Below are positions 10,501 through 21,016 of a DNA stretch of 64,000 bases, one piece after another. The notes beneath the pieces were generated by a model. It saw only the letters and a program-made list of their open reading frames with translations, did no database searches and had not been told where the DNA came from. The position numbers were made by a program, and so were the translations under genes. Positions within the stretch are counted from its first letter, which is position 1. Each line of letters starts with the position of its first letter. This stretch comes from Fulvia fulva (lineage: Eukaryota > Ascomycota > Dothideomycetes > Mycosphaerellales > Mycosphaerellaceae): positions 992,001-1,056,000 of the forward strand of contig NC_063012.1 in the NCBI RefSeq assembly GCF_020509005.1, read 5' to 3'.

Positions 10501-12425
10501 ATCGTGCCTTAGAGTCCCCCTCTCTTCTAGGTACCTAGGTCCTTCGGGGTATTAAGGGCAATTACGTTACTCGCTATTAAGTCGAGTACTTCGTCGGCTA
10601 TAGGGTACGGCTATATAAGGCTCTCCTAGGAAGGGTAGTATATATTAAAGTCTCCTACTACGATGTAGCACCCTTGTCTCTTAAGCGTACTATCTAGGTG
10701 TCTATAGACCCTAAGGTCGCGGCTAGACCTCGAGGCTAGCGGTTATTTATATAGGTTGTATATCTAGGAACTACCTACGTAGAGGGAGGTAATATCGCCC
10801 CCGCCTTCTTCGTCTACGTAGTATACTACCTCCTAGTCGGATTCTAGTATGTCCTTACTAATATAGAAGTACGTACGGGGTCTACCGTCGCCTCGTAGGT
10901 ATTTCGTATAGCCTAGTAACTTATAGGTCGTTAGTCTCTTATAGTACGGGTTAATCTATAGCTCCTAGATTACTAGGACGTAGTAGACGTACGGGTCCGC
11001 CTCGTATAGAAAATGGTTCTAGACTATATCCTTACTATAGTTGACGTTATACTAGATAATACTAAGCGTGTCGAGGCTAGTTATCGGTATCGACATTTAT
11101 TTCCTCTATAGCGTCCTATATCCTACTACCTTATACGTCCTAGTCTACGCCTATCGGCTATATACTAAAGGGGAGCCGGGCCTAGTTAGATTCCCTCGCC
11201 GTAGCTAGTAGAGTACGTGGCCTCCCGTACGCCCTAGGTTACGTATCCTTTATATCGTTCTCGGCCCTAGGGCGCTTATACCCGACCGCCGCTAGCTAGT
11301 TCCGGTATAGGCTAGCCTTACGGTCGCCGTAGAATCTTAGGGCGACGGTTCTATTTGTAATTGCCTTGTTTTTCGCTAGTTTCCGCTATAGGCATTCCGC
11401 GCTATACGATAGGTAGTGCCCCGGACAGTTCGCGTACCGTCTCGTAGTCGATATATAGTCCCTAGATATATAGTCTCCTATATAGTTCGAGCAGGCCTAC
11501 TTGTTTGTGCACGTGTAGGTTTGGTGTCCATACTGTTAGCATTTGAAGTATTAGAGGACACGAAAGGATAAGGAGTGCTTTTCTACTATCTTAAGGCTAT
11601 ATTACTAGACTAGGCCTTGTTCTATCGCTAGATCCGCCGCTTTCGCGTCTTATAGCTATACTATTAGCGCCGAGGCCTTCTTGCCTTCTAGCCATTTCCT
11701 ATAGAGCTAAGTCGCCTCCTAGATTAGAGAGTTAAGAGTGACCGGGTTGTCCTCTTAGAGAGCGCGTAGGTGACCCTAGTTAGTTAGGTCAAACTCCTTA
11801 GGCATGTCGTAGACTAGGATCGTGAATTGTTTTGTTAAGACCTTCGCTAATACCGTAACCTTAGATGCCTACTATAGCTATGCCTCTAGGTGCCTCCTAG
11901 TAGTAGTAGAGCTAGTATAGATCTATAGAGTACCGTTAGACTATAAGTTCACTACGACCACCCCTAGTTAGTTAATTCGTTAGGCGAGCTCCTTATTCGA
12001 TAGCTTCGTAACTTCGGCCTAGTCTTCCTTTACTATAATACGGATCGTAACTATATCGTACGTTAGGCGGGGGCCTAGTATCGATACCGCGACCGATACC
12101 TAGCTATAGGGGTGTTAATTCCGGGTGGCCTTACTAATCGCCTTAGACGTCGTCCTTATTTCTTATTGCCCTTAGTAATACGATAGTATAAGCGCCGTAC
12201 GTAGCTAAGTAATCATTACCTATAGAGACCGGTATAGGAGCTAATCGTTAGTTTCTATACTTTTTACGTCCTCTATAAGTTGCTACTAGTTGTCTTAGGG
12301 GAGCTTCGCCTATAGAGCCGTAGGCGCCGTTAGTACCGTAGCCTAGGCTACTATTGCCTAGGAGTTGCCTAATGTAGCTAGGCACCTCCGCGGCGTTTAG
12401 AGCTAAAGAAATAGGGTAAAGAGAA
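7590..12425 (-). mobile_element. LINE-3: RIP-destroyed LINE on the reverse strand
   Basis: Reading the reverse strand recovers the same layout as LINE-1/2, heavily mutated. The 3' UTR is recognisably that of LINE-2 (about 7600-7720, a GGTAAAAA block and the CCGGCC block). RT relics include SGFVDDTNILA near 9000-9050, and the endonuclease N-terminus lies near 11,050-11,090. ORF1 zinc-knuckle relics (FKC.QYGH) lie near 11,510-11,560, and more N-terminal ORF1 relics run to about 12,200. CAG and TGG are TAG throughout, so it is dead. The ends are approximate: no clean target duplication was found. Confidence 0.82.
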
Positions 12426-12439
12426 CTTTAAGCTATCTA

Positions 12440-13589
12440 GATTAAATAAGGTAGAACTCCCTTAATCCTAGGGGTAGTAGCCTACTTTATAGATCGTTAG
12501 AATAGCCTTAATCGACGAAGTTTATATTAATACTACTAACTAGTCAATAATACGCCCGTCTAAGAAGCTCGATATTAAGAAGGTAGGGCCGTATAAGATT
12601 ACCGTAGTACTCCCGTATCAAAATACTTACCGCGTTATAATACCCGATTAGTTAGGCAATCTCTATAACACTTTCTACGCCTCGCTCCTATAACTAGCTA
12701 CTATTAACCCCGAACCTAGACAGATCCTAGTACCGCCGCCTCTAATCGAGATTACCCGCGACGACGACGGCGAAACATCCGAAGAGTACTTCGTAGAGGA
12801 TATACTCGATAGGAAATATTTTAAGCTAAAGGGAAGACTACTAAAATACTTACTACCGAAGTAAGACGAGTATAAGTACCTAGTAAAGTAGAAAGGATAC
12901 CGCGAGCCGAGCTAGGAGCTACTAGAAGCATTAGTAGGAGCAGCCGCCTCTATTATAGACTTCTACTATAACTTTCCGACGAAGTCTATACCCGCCGACT
13001 TTAAGCCGCCGTACGACTAGGTACCTAATAAGGACCGAGTTACTAGTATACTACGATCTTATACTAAGTCTAGCTAGGTACCTACGGAGAACGCGAGTAC
13101 GTCTATACCGGTAGTTATACCGTAAACTAATACGCCCGTAACGGCGTCTAAGCTATAAGTAAGGACGTTACGCCGCTCGATAAGACTTAATACGAGTACG
13201 ATAGAGTTTTATCCTATAGCCGCCGTCGATACGCCTATAGTTGACCTATAAAGCTCTATAGAAACAAACGCTATAGATATAGGCTCGGATACTTAATATA
13301 CTAGGGCTACTATAGAACCGCGTATACCTACTTCTATAAGGATAGTAGCGGATAGAAGTCTCTATAATAAGCGTTAGAACAAGGATATCGCTATATACCC
13401 TAAGCCTCTATATAGCTATACTAGCTTAGCCGCCCGACGGATATAGTAACCGATAGTAAGGAGGATATTAAGGGTTTAGAGGATACTTAAGCTAAATAAG
13501 GTAGACTAGAGGATGATATAGTTTTCGTAGATATACTACTATAGAGACAGAGCCGTCCGAGGATAAATAGCGATCTAAAGGGGGGGTAC
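12440..13589 (+). mobile_element. Gypsy integrase end and chromodomain relic
   Basis: Forward-strand translation through stops gives DEVYINTTN, RPSKKLDIKKVGPYKI, then a chromodomain relic at about 12,775-12,985 (EEYFVEDILD, then YLVKxKGYREPSxELLEA), which in intact elements targets integration to modified histones. A purine-rich tract at 13,577-13,586 precedes the LTR. This is probably the same Gypsy copy as 1518-2169 and 7326-7590, with the junction caveat given in the findings. Confidence 0.8.
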
Positions 13590-13785
13590 TATTACGGTTT
13601 ACTACTACCGTAACGTTGCGCCGCGGCTCTTCCCCGCGGAGAACCCGTATCCCGGCGTACTAGCGCCTTAGCGCTTCCTTATATATCTCGCGCGCTTCGC
13701 GCTTCTCTTTCGTAGCCTTACTAAATAACGCTTGTTTTACGGCAACCCTATACTATCGTCTTATAGATCACTACCCCTAATAACA
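13590..13785 (+). repeat. Gypsy 3' LTR, about 196 bp
   Basis: Begins TATTACGG, which is TGTTACGG with a RIP-type G-to-A change, directly after a polypurine tract. It ends TAACA at 13,785, giving nearly the length of the LTR at 1324-1517. The start is well supported; the end is inferred from length and terminal match. Confidence 0.6.
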
Positions 13786-13789
13786 GCCT

Positions 13790-14104
13790 ACCTAGTAGTA
13801 GTAAGTATATATTTCTCTATATTATTTAGGAACTCCTTAACCTAGCTTAACTTATAGTAAGATTAAGATAAAATATCTAGGTATTGATACTCTCTAATAT
13901 TTAGCTTTATACTTAGTAGAGCTATTATCTTTATCCCCTCTTAACCTCTTATTACTAGTAAGTTAAGGTAGCTATTAAGGTTATTTCTCCTAGATAATCT
14001 CTTTCCTATTTCCTTTTTCTTCTAGAGTCCCCCTAACTCTAATCTTCTAGTACTCTCTAATATCTTTTAGAGGTAAGGGAAGTTATATAAATAGTAGCTT
14101 AGCT
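13790..14104 (-). mobile_element. Old Copia fragment, part 1
   Basis: Closely parallels the segment of the complete Copia around 22,690-22,985, including the shared AGTTATATAAATAG block, but is more heavily RIP-mutated. Same orientation as that element, coding on the reverse strand. It is broken at 14,104 by the Fot1-like transposon. Confidence 0.7.
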
Positions 14105-15245
14105 TATAACGTACTTTACTATCGAGCGGGCTATACTACCGAGCGGGCTACTTTTACTAAGAACTATACTACTTCTACTTTGATTACGACGGTATCTTAA
14201 CACGACGACATCCTATAGAATCGTTACTAGGAGGACAATTACTCTTTAGATTCTTCGCTATCTAGCGAGTCTACTTAATAGGTACGTACGTTATGCCCCG
14301 ACTCGCTATATCGCTTATAGCGTCGTTGCCTTAGTACTAGCCGAATACTATCTAGCGACTCTCTACTTACTTCCTACCTCCTAGTATCCTCTAGAGGTAT
14401 TAATTACGACGCCTTATCGAAGGTCAGAGACCCTCTAGACTAAATGTACTTACGCTTTTGTACTTTCCGCTATATAAGGGCCTCGTTAGACTTACGTAGC
14501 TTACTAATCTTGCTTTATATAAGAGCTATCTAATACGCTATCTCTCTACTCCCTCTCTATTGCCCTATTAAACGACCTTCCTCTTTCTACTACGCCTTTC
14601 TAAACCCGTAACGACGCTCTAAGACGTAATAACACCTATTATAAACCCTATCTCGTCGAAGTGATAGGTGTCCTAGTTAAGGATGCTATACTTCTCCTTT
14701 ATATTACGTATAAGTAAGAACTACTTCTCGATAACATCTAGATCTTCTATTAGGGCTCGCTAACGATTATATCTACGTGTTATACGAACCTTTAGCTTAC
14801 GATACCGCCTAATGAACCTGTCTGTCTAATTGAGACTAGCGGGCTTAAGACCCTTCTCTTATAGTAATAAATCGGCTATTACTCGTATACTAGCCTTTAA
14901 TAGCGGGAAACCTCTAAGATCTAGCTCGAGTATATACTTAAGTATCAGCCTCTCTTCTAGCTCTATAAGCTTCTTTGAATTAGGCTCGTAGTCACCCCGA
15001 GGAGGTCGTCTATTTAATCGATACCCTAGTGTGGTTCGAGACGCGTCGTATACCTTTATAGTAAGTCGATTCGTGATTATCGCGTCGCGTTTCGTGGCCT
15101 AGATAGCTAAGGTCAGTTTAGCCTTATTTAAAGACAATACACGCTATAATAGTAGTTATATAGCTATATCTATAGAAGTGGTACAGTTATTAGTAAAAGT
15201 AGCACGCTTAATAGTGTAGCCCGCTCGGTAGTAAAGCACGTTATA
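14105..15245 (-). mobile_element. pogo/Fot1-like DNA transposon, RIP-mutated
   Basis: Imperfect terminal inverted repeats of about 55 bp (14,105-14,162 and 15,190-15,245) start TATAACGT and contain the CCGAGCGGGCTA motif; the outer TA fits a TA target duplication. On the reverse strand the interior gives relics of a Fot1/pogo transposase: a CENP-B-type helix-turn-helix region (RGFPLLKASIRVIADLLL) and a DDE-region motif (FDEIGFIIGV, near 14,640-14,680). At about 1.14 kb it is shorter than a full Fot1, so it is also deleted. The DDE domain end is not seen. Confidence 0.8.
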
Positions 15246-15307
15246 GGTTATAGTTATAGTTATAATAAACTAGGTAGTATTCCGGCTAGGCGGCTAATCT
15301 CTAGTAG
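15246..15307 (-). mobile_element. Old Copia fragment, part 2
   Basis: A short AT-rich piece between the Fot1-like element and the LINE-2 target duplication. It roughly follows the Copia sequence near 22,985-23,020. Assignment rests mainly on continuity between parts 1 and 3. Confidence 0.4.
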
Positions 15308-15339
15308 TATATAATCTACCTAAAAAACGGCGTGACACG

Positions 15340-16599
15340 ATGATAGCGATCGCAGGAAACGACCAGGAGCAGGAGAGTAACGAGTGGAAGGAGGTCTGCA
15401 GGAAGGCAGAAACAATGGCAATGGCAGGAGATGGCGAGCACCCAGAAAGAGCACTTAAGGGGATGATTTTGGAGCTCCTTGGAGGGCTAAAGGCACTAAG
15501 GAGCCAAACAGGACAGATCATTAACAGGACAGTAGCAGCAGCAGCAAAGAAGAGGACACAGGAAGGCCAGAAACTAAGCCAACCAACCTGGGCAGCAGTT
15601 GCAGCCCAAAACCCTCCCCCCCAGAAAACAGCTATCAAGGTCTACATTTCCGACCAGCAAGAGCAGAAAGAGATTGAGGGCCTGTCAGGCAAGGAGATCA
15701 TACAGAAGATTGGGATACAAGGCATCATTGGAGCCAGGAAAGAGAAGGGAGGTGTCCTTAAGCTGTTCACAGCACAGGAGCAAGACAGGAAGAGGCTAGA
15801 GACACAGAAGGAGTGGACAGTCAAACTAGGCAAGACGGCTAAGGTCTCACACCAACAAAATATGGTTATTGCCCATGGGATGACCACAAAGTTTGACATT
15901 GAAGGAGACCTTAAGAGGCTGCAGGACCAGAACCAGGCTGTATGCCCAGGGCTACAGATCACAAAAGCAGCATGGGTCAACAGAAAGACAAAGGACACAA
16001 AGAGAGAGTCTTCTCTAGTGCTCTGGATAGGCACTGTAGAACAGGCAAACACCGTGCTTGACAAGGGCATCTTCTGGGAATGCGAAAGAATGGACACAGA
16101 AATCCATAGAAGCACCCACAGACTACTGCAATGCTTCAAGTGCCAACAGTATGGTCATATCTCTACTAGATGCCCAAGCCAAAAGGACACTTGTTCCCAC
16201 TGTGCTGGTAGCCATAAAGTACAGAATTGCACAGCCCCAAAGAGTGAAGCCAGATGTGCATGCTGTGGAAAGAAGCACCCTTCCTGGTCCCAAGACTGCA
16301 CAGCTAGGATTGAGGCAAAGAGGAGGGCAAGAGAAGCCAGGATCAACACCCCTATCAGATTCCAGACAGGGACAATCACCCAAGAACCCCTAAGGACTGT
16401 CTACAACCCTCTGAAAAGAGGCAGAACAGAAGAGACCACACAGGCCCAAGGCCACCCTGCTATGGGTAGACCAAAATCAATTGTGGTTGCAGGAAGAGAC
16501 CCGTCACAAAGCAGGCTCAACCTTACCACAATCCCAAATAGCAGCCAGCAGCAGGAAGCACGAGAAGACCAGCAGGAGACCAGCATGGATGAGTCATGA
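15340..16599 (+). CDS. LINE-2 ORF1 (gag-like RNA-binding protein)
   Basis: 419 residues, related along its length to LINE-1 ORF1 (shared HPERALK, GKEIIQKIG, LFTAQEQDRKRLET-like blocks). Zinc knuckles are CFKCQQYGHISTRC, CSHCAGSHKVQNC and CACCGKKHPSWSQDC. It ends in ATGA, overlapping ORF2. The N-terminus begins at a residue equivalent to about position 32 of LINE-1 ORF1, so the true start may have been lost with the 5' end. Confidence 0.9.
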   Translation: MIAIAGNDQEQESNEWKEVCRKAETMAMAGDGEHPERALKGMILELLGGLKALRSQTGQIINRTVAAAAKKRTQEGQKLSQPTWAAVAAQNPPPQKTAIKVYISDQQEQKEIEGLSGKEIIQKIGIQGIIGARKEKGGVLKLFTAQEQDRKRLETQKEWTVKLGKTAKVSHQQNMVIAHGMTTKFDIEGDLKRLQDQNQAVCPGLQITKAAWVNRKTKDTKRESSLVLWIGTVEQANTVLDKGIFWECERMDTEIHRSTHRLLQCFKCQQYGHISTRCPSQKDTCSHCAGSHKVQNCTAPKSEARCACCGKKHPSWSQDCTARIEAKRRAREARINTPIRFQTGTITQEPLRTVYNPLKRGRTEETTQAQGHPAMGRPKSIVVAGRDPSQSRLNLTTIPNSSQQQEAREDQQETSMDES

Positions 16600-19500
16600 T
16601 TGAGACACCTAATCTTACCACTATCCAGTACAACGTCAACAAAAGCCAGCACAAGGTCCAGAGAAGCTTTCTCCAAGCACTGGACCCAAAGAAACACCTA
16701 GTTATTGCAGTCCAGGAACCTTGGATCAACAGCAAATCTAACAGACCATCTACTGCTAACGACCCAAGGTATCACACACTCCTAGCCAAACAAGGCACCC
16801 CTAGAACATGCATGTACATCAGCAAAGAGATGGCAACAGACAGCTGGGAACAAATCCAACAGGAAGGGGGAGACATCACCTCAGTCAGACTCAACACCAA
16901 CCAAGGCAGCATCCACATCCACAGTGTATACAACCCACCCCCCAGCTCCAGAAGCAGCACCCAGCTGGGCACACTACAACAGCTGCCAGACATCCTGCAG
17001 AGTGACTCCCAACACATCGTGCTGGGAGACTTCAACTTGCACCATCCTACATGGGGATCAGACTTTGCACCTGCCCATCACTTCCTAGCTAACAGACTCC
17101 TCTCCACTACCCAAAGCAACAACATGCACCTAGTTACCCCAAAGGGCCTAACTACCTGGTCACAGAGAGCAAGCTCAAGCACCATTGACCTGTGCTTTGC
17201 ATCACATGACCTGCAGCAGAAGGTCACCAGATGCTGGGTTAACCAGGACTTGGAGTCCTCATCAGATCACCTCCCAATTCAGGTGGAGTTTGAAACACAG
17301 ACACAGCAGGAAGGAGACCTAGAACCTCAGCTGGCCTGGAAGGCAGCCAACTGGGAACAGATCAGACAAGACCTGGAACAGAAGCTAGCTGGACTAGAGA
17401 CCAGGAGACTGGAAACAGCCTTAGACATAGACCAAGCAGTGGCAGAACTGGTTAGAACAATGCAGGAAACTGCGGCAGCCCACACCAGAGAAAAGAAACA
17501 GTCACTGTACCAGAAGCCATTCTGGACAAAGGAATGCTCAGAGAAGGTCAAGGCAGCCAGGCAGGCCAGGAGAGCCCTTACCCAGAGCCACTCCCAGGAA
17601 GCATGGGACAGATACAACCAGGCAACCAGAGACAAGAAGGCCCAGATCAAGAGGGACAAGATGCTGGAGTGGAGGTCAACAGTTGGATCCATTACCCAGA
17701 ATCCTGAGAAGATGTGGAAACTAGCAAAGTGGGCAAGACAACCCACACAGGACAGAAACATGCTGCCCCAGTTTCCAAACATTGAAGACCAGGAAGGAGT
17801 AATCCAACACACTCTCCCAGGAAAGGCACAGGCATTGGGGAAACATTTCTTTGGCACACAGGTAGAAGCTGACCTGCAGGATCTGGAGGGCAGTGTGCAT
17901 CCAACACCACTAGAGCAATCCTGCACAGTGGGAGAGGGAGAGATCAAGAGCATCATTAAGACACTCTCAGGAAACAAGGCCCCGGGACCAGATGGGATTC
18001 CAAACTTGTTCATCAAGACATGCAAGGACCAGATCTCCCCTGCACTGTCAAACATCTTTTCACAGTGCATGGCCCAAGGACACTGCCCTAAACACTTCAA
18101 GGAGTCACTGACTGTGGTCTTGAGAAAACCACAGAAAGAGGACTACACAAAGCTAAAGGCATACAGACCTATTGCCTTGCTCAACACACTAGGCAAACTC
18201 CTGGAAAAGATCATAGCAGAAAGGCTGACAAACCTAGCTGAAGAACATGGAATCCTTCCTGAAGAACAGATGGGAGGCAGGAAACAAAGATCAACACTAA
18301 CAGCTGTGGAACTTATCACAGAGCAGATCAAGACCCTATGGCACTTTGGGAACAACAAAGCAGCCACACTCCTCTCACTAGACATATCAGGAGCCTTTGA
18401 CAATGTCTCACACCAGAGGCTGATCCACATCCTGAAACAGAAGGCTATCCCCAACTGGACAGTCCAGTTTATCCAGTCCTTCCTCAGAGGCAGAACCACA
18501 AGACTAAGACTGGGCAGATACAAATCTGACAGCATGCCTACAGAGACAGGAATCCCACAGGGATCAACAATGTCTCCAATCCTGTTTCTCCTCTTTATGG
18601 CAGACCTGCCAGCAAAGCTAAACTCCAGAAACACATCAGCCTCAGGGTTTGTAGATGACACAAACATCCTAGCCTGGTCAGACAGCACAGAAGAGAACTG
18701 CAGAATCTTGCAGAAGAAACACAAGGAATGTGAGGAATGGGCCAGGAAACATGGAGCCAGATTTGCCCCAGAGAAGTATCAACTCATCCACTTCAGTAGA
18801 GCCAGAAACAGACACAATATGCAAGCCCCAATCACTATTCAGGGACACACAACAGAACCCTCAAGTGAATTAAGGGTGCTAGGAATATGGATGGATCCAA
18901 AGCTCAGCTGGGGACCACAGGTCAAGAAAGCACAGGCAAGAGCAGACAACAACAGGCAATCAATTGACAGGCTTACAGCCTCCACATGGGGAGCCACATT
19001 TGCGAAAGCAAAGGTTATGTACAAGGCCATTGTGAAGCCAGCCATGCTATATGGAGCCCAGATCTGGTCAGCCCAAGACAAGATCCCAAAGAGAATTGCA
19101 GATCCCATCAGCAGAGCCCAAGCCTCCTGTCTGAAAAAGGTGCTTGGAGCATACAAGTCAACTCCAACAAGGGTGGTCGAAATGGAGTCTGGCTCCCCAC
19201 CAGCCAAGCTCTACCTTCAAGGGTTGAGATACCAGTATGCAGGAAAGACGTCTGCATACCCAGCCCAGCTAGTAATCCAGAAGGCAGTCAACAAAATCAG
19301 GAGCCAGTGCACAAGAAGGCACAGACAAGCAAGACCCAATCCAGCCCCACAGAAGCAGCAGGACCTGCAGAAGTTCAAAGAACTAACAGAACAGCTGCAC
19401 CTAGCCCAGCAGGAACAGGACAGAAGGGCTCAAGGGAGAGGATCAGCAGCCAGCCAAGGGAAGAAGCAACAGTCTCTAGCTGAAAGGATGGCAGGACTCC

Positions 19501-19982
19501 TCTGGAAGACTGAATGGACAAGAACCCCACAGAGGCCAGGAACCCCAAAGGCACTCCAACAGTTTGGTAGCCACAACTACCTACTGTACTCAGACCTGAC
19601 CAGGTCAGAAGCAAGCATAGCAATACAAATCCGCTCTGAACACATCGGAGTCAGGGCATACCTGCATCAGAGAAAAGTCCCAGGTATCGAAGACAAGAGT
19701 TGCCCATGCGGCTACCTGTCCCAGAATGTCGAACATAGACTTCTGGTCTGCAAAGAATGGAGTACAGGGAGAGGTGAATGGAGGGCAAGGGCAAGGAACA
19801 GAAACTTCCAAGCCATGATCAGCAATAAGGGAGACCTCCAGAGAATTACAAGGTGGATCATCCACCAAGGATTTTTGGAGCAGTTCTCTCTTACTAGGGA
19901 AACAGAGAGATGGATTGAGGAGAGAAAGAAGGAGGAGGAGAGCAGGAAGAGGGGGACAACTCTAGGGTTGCAGACAAGGTAG
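16596..19982 (+). CDS. LINE-2 ORF2 (endonuclease-reverse transcriptase)
   Basis: 1128 residues with the same architecture as LINE-1 ORF2. The endonuclease shows QYNVNKS, VQEPWIN, GDFNLHHPTWG and SSDHLPIQ. The RT shows APGPDGIPN, YRPIALLNTLGK, LDISGAFDNVS, GIPQGSTMSPILF and GFVDDTN. The C-terminal knuckle is CPCG...H.LL.C near 1045. No RNase H motif is seen. It is open throughout, so potentially active. AGA/AGG arginine codons and low CpG set it apart from both LINE-1 and host genes. Confidence 0.93.
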   Translation: MIETPNLTTIQYNVNKSQHKVQRSFLQALDPKKHLVIAVQEPWINSKSNRPSTANDPRYHTLLAKQGTPRTCMYISKEMATDSWEQIQQEGGDITSVRLNTNQGSIHIHSVYNPPPSSRSSTQLGTLQQLPDILQSDSQHIVLGDFNLHHPTWGSDFAPAHHFLANRLLSTTQSNNMHLVTPKGLTTWSQRASSSTIDLCFASHDLQQKVTRCWVNQDLESSSDHLPIQVEFETQTQQEGDLEPQLAWKAANWEQIRQDLEQKLAGLETRRLETALDIDQAVAELVRTMQETAAAHTREKKQSLYQKPFWTKECSEKVKAARQARRALTQSHSQEAWDRYNQATRDKKAQIKRDKMLEWRSTVGSITQNPEKMWKLAKWARQPTQDRNMLPQFPNIEDQEGVIQHTLPGKAQALGKHFFGTQVEADLQDLEGSVHPTPLEQSCTVGEGEIKSIIKTLSGNKAPGPDGIPNLFIKTCKDQISPALSNIFSQCMAQGHCPKHFKESLTVVLRKPQKEDYTKLKAYRPIALLNTLGKLLEKIIAERLTNLAEEHGILPEEQMGGRKQRSTLTAVELITEQIKTLWHFGNNKAATLLSLDISGAFDNVSHQRLIHILKQKAIPNWTVQFIQSFLRGRTTRLRLGRYKSDSMPTETGIPQGSTMSPILFLLFMADLPAKLNSRNTSASGFVDDTNILAWSDSTEENCRILQKKHKECEEWARKHGARFAPEKYQLIHFSRARNRHNMQAPITIQGHTTEPSSELRVLGIWMDPKLSWGPQVKKAQARADNNRQSIDRLTASTWGATFAKAKVMYKAIVKPAMLYGAQIWSAQDKIPKRIADPISRAQASCLKKVLGAYKSTPTRVVEMESGSPPAKLYLQGLRYQYAGKTSAYPAQLVIQKAVNKIRSQCTRRHRQARPNPAPQKQQDLQKFKELTEQLHLAQQEQDRRAQGRGSAASQGKKQQSLAERMAGLLWKTEWTRTPQRPGTPKALQQFGSHNYLLYSDLTRSEASIAIQIRSEHIGVRAYLHQRKVPGIEDKSCPCGYLSQNVEHRLLVCKEWSTGRGEWRARARNRNFQAMISNKGDLQRITRWIIHQGFLEQFSLTRETERWIEERKKEEESRKRGTTLGLQTR

Positions 19983-20200
19983 TCAGAGGCTAACCACCAT
20001 GACACTAGTGCACCCTAATGGAAGGAAAACTGAGAACTCATGGCAAGGAAGCTATTAGAGAAGGAGAGGAGGTTTTTACCTAGGAATAGGTTTCCTACCT
20101 TATGCAGTAACATATATAGACATAAACCCGCATGGGCCGGAGGGCACCACAACGGGTAAATGAATTATCTATCTATCTATCTATCTATATAATCTACCTA

Positions 20201-20782
20201 GGTAAATCCTATCCGTATAGTAGTAGGACGTCTAATAGAATTACGCTATAGAGCTTTATTTAACTAGTTAGTAAAGATAATACTAAGATCTATATTACTC
20301 TCCTAATTATTCTTAAACTAGTTAACTTAACTATAGGCTTTAATAGTATATATATCAGGCTCCTAGAATAGCTATTACTTTATAGTATTGTCGGAGTAGC
20401 TAATAAATATAACTTCCTTTCTACGGTTTATTAATTTATCTTTCCTTAAGCCCTAAAGTTAGAATCTTAGGTCTATATAGACTACTACTTTATATCCCTA
20501 GACTTAAAAATAGTCTATAGATAGTACTTAGCTAGTAAAGGCTTCTTCTAGTAAAAGAGTAGTACTATTAATAATTAGTTTATCTAGTAGTTTATTCCTA
20601 ACTATAGCTTAAGTAATAAGGGCTTCTAGCTTTTTACGCTCTAACTACTCCTTAGATATTATTAATATTACTACTCTACGACTATCATTTCCTACTATCT
20701 ACGTCTAATATACTACTTACTAGTAGTCCTATTAAGTATCCTTATATATAACTAATACTACGGTAGTACTAATATTATTAAA
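20201..20782 (-). mobile_element. Old Copia fragment, part 3, plus unassigned RIP DNA
   Basis: From 20,201 to about 20,640 the sequence parallels the complete Copia at about 23,100-23,545 (shared GATACTAAGATCTATAT and AAAGGCTTCTTCTAGTAAAAG blocks), with much more RIP. From about 20,640 to 20,782 I cannot assign it. The last five bases (TTAAA) are the left target duplication of the next Copia. Confidence 0.65.
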
Positions 20783-21016
20783 TGTTAAATAGGTACGAGT
20801 TACGTAGTAGTAGAAGACGGCGGATTATATAAAAGACGAAGAAGGATCTAATAGGATAGCGTGTATCTATATACAGTATCGCCGGTATTAGTGTAGGTAG
20901 ATACTAGGTGTCCGGATGTTTACTAGCCTATAGGCTAGTAAACCCTAATCACGTGATCTAGTCATATGACATACCTACACCTATATACTTGTCCTACGGC
21001 CTATATGTTCTTAACA
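20783..21016 (-). repeat. Copia LTR, left copy (3' LTR of the element)
   Basis: 234 bp, TGTTAAAT...CTTAACA. It contains a 26-bp perfect palindrome at 20,918-20,943 centred on TATA, followed by CACGTG. It differs from the right LTR at about a dozen sites, all transitions. Confidence 0.92.

Larger units (their letters stand above)
15323..20185 (+). mobile_element. LINE-2: intact, CpG-poor non-LTR retrotransposon
   Basis: A 15-bp perfect target duplication (TATATAATCTACCTA) lies at 15,308-15,322 and 20,186-20,200. Two open ORFs and an (ATCT)n tail are present. Only 17 bp precede the ORF1 ATG, and ORF1 lacks about 30 N-terminal residues found in LINE-1, so the copy is probably slightly 5'-truncated, as is usual for LINEs. 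Base use is striking: CpG is rare, arginine is almost always AGA/AGG, and CpA/TpG are frequent. This is the reverse of the surrounding RIP DNA. It has no RIP damage and is recent relative to its flanks. Confidence 0.93.
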
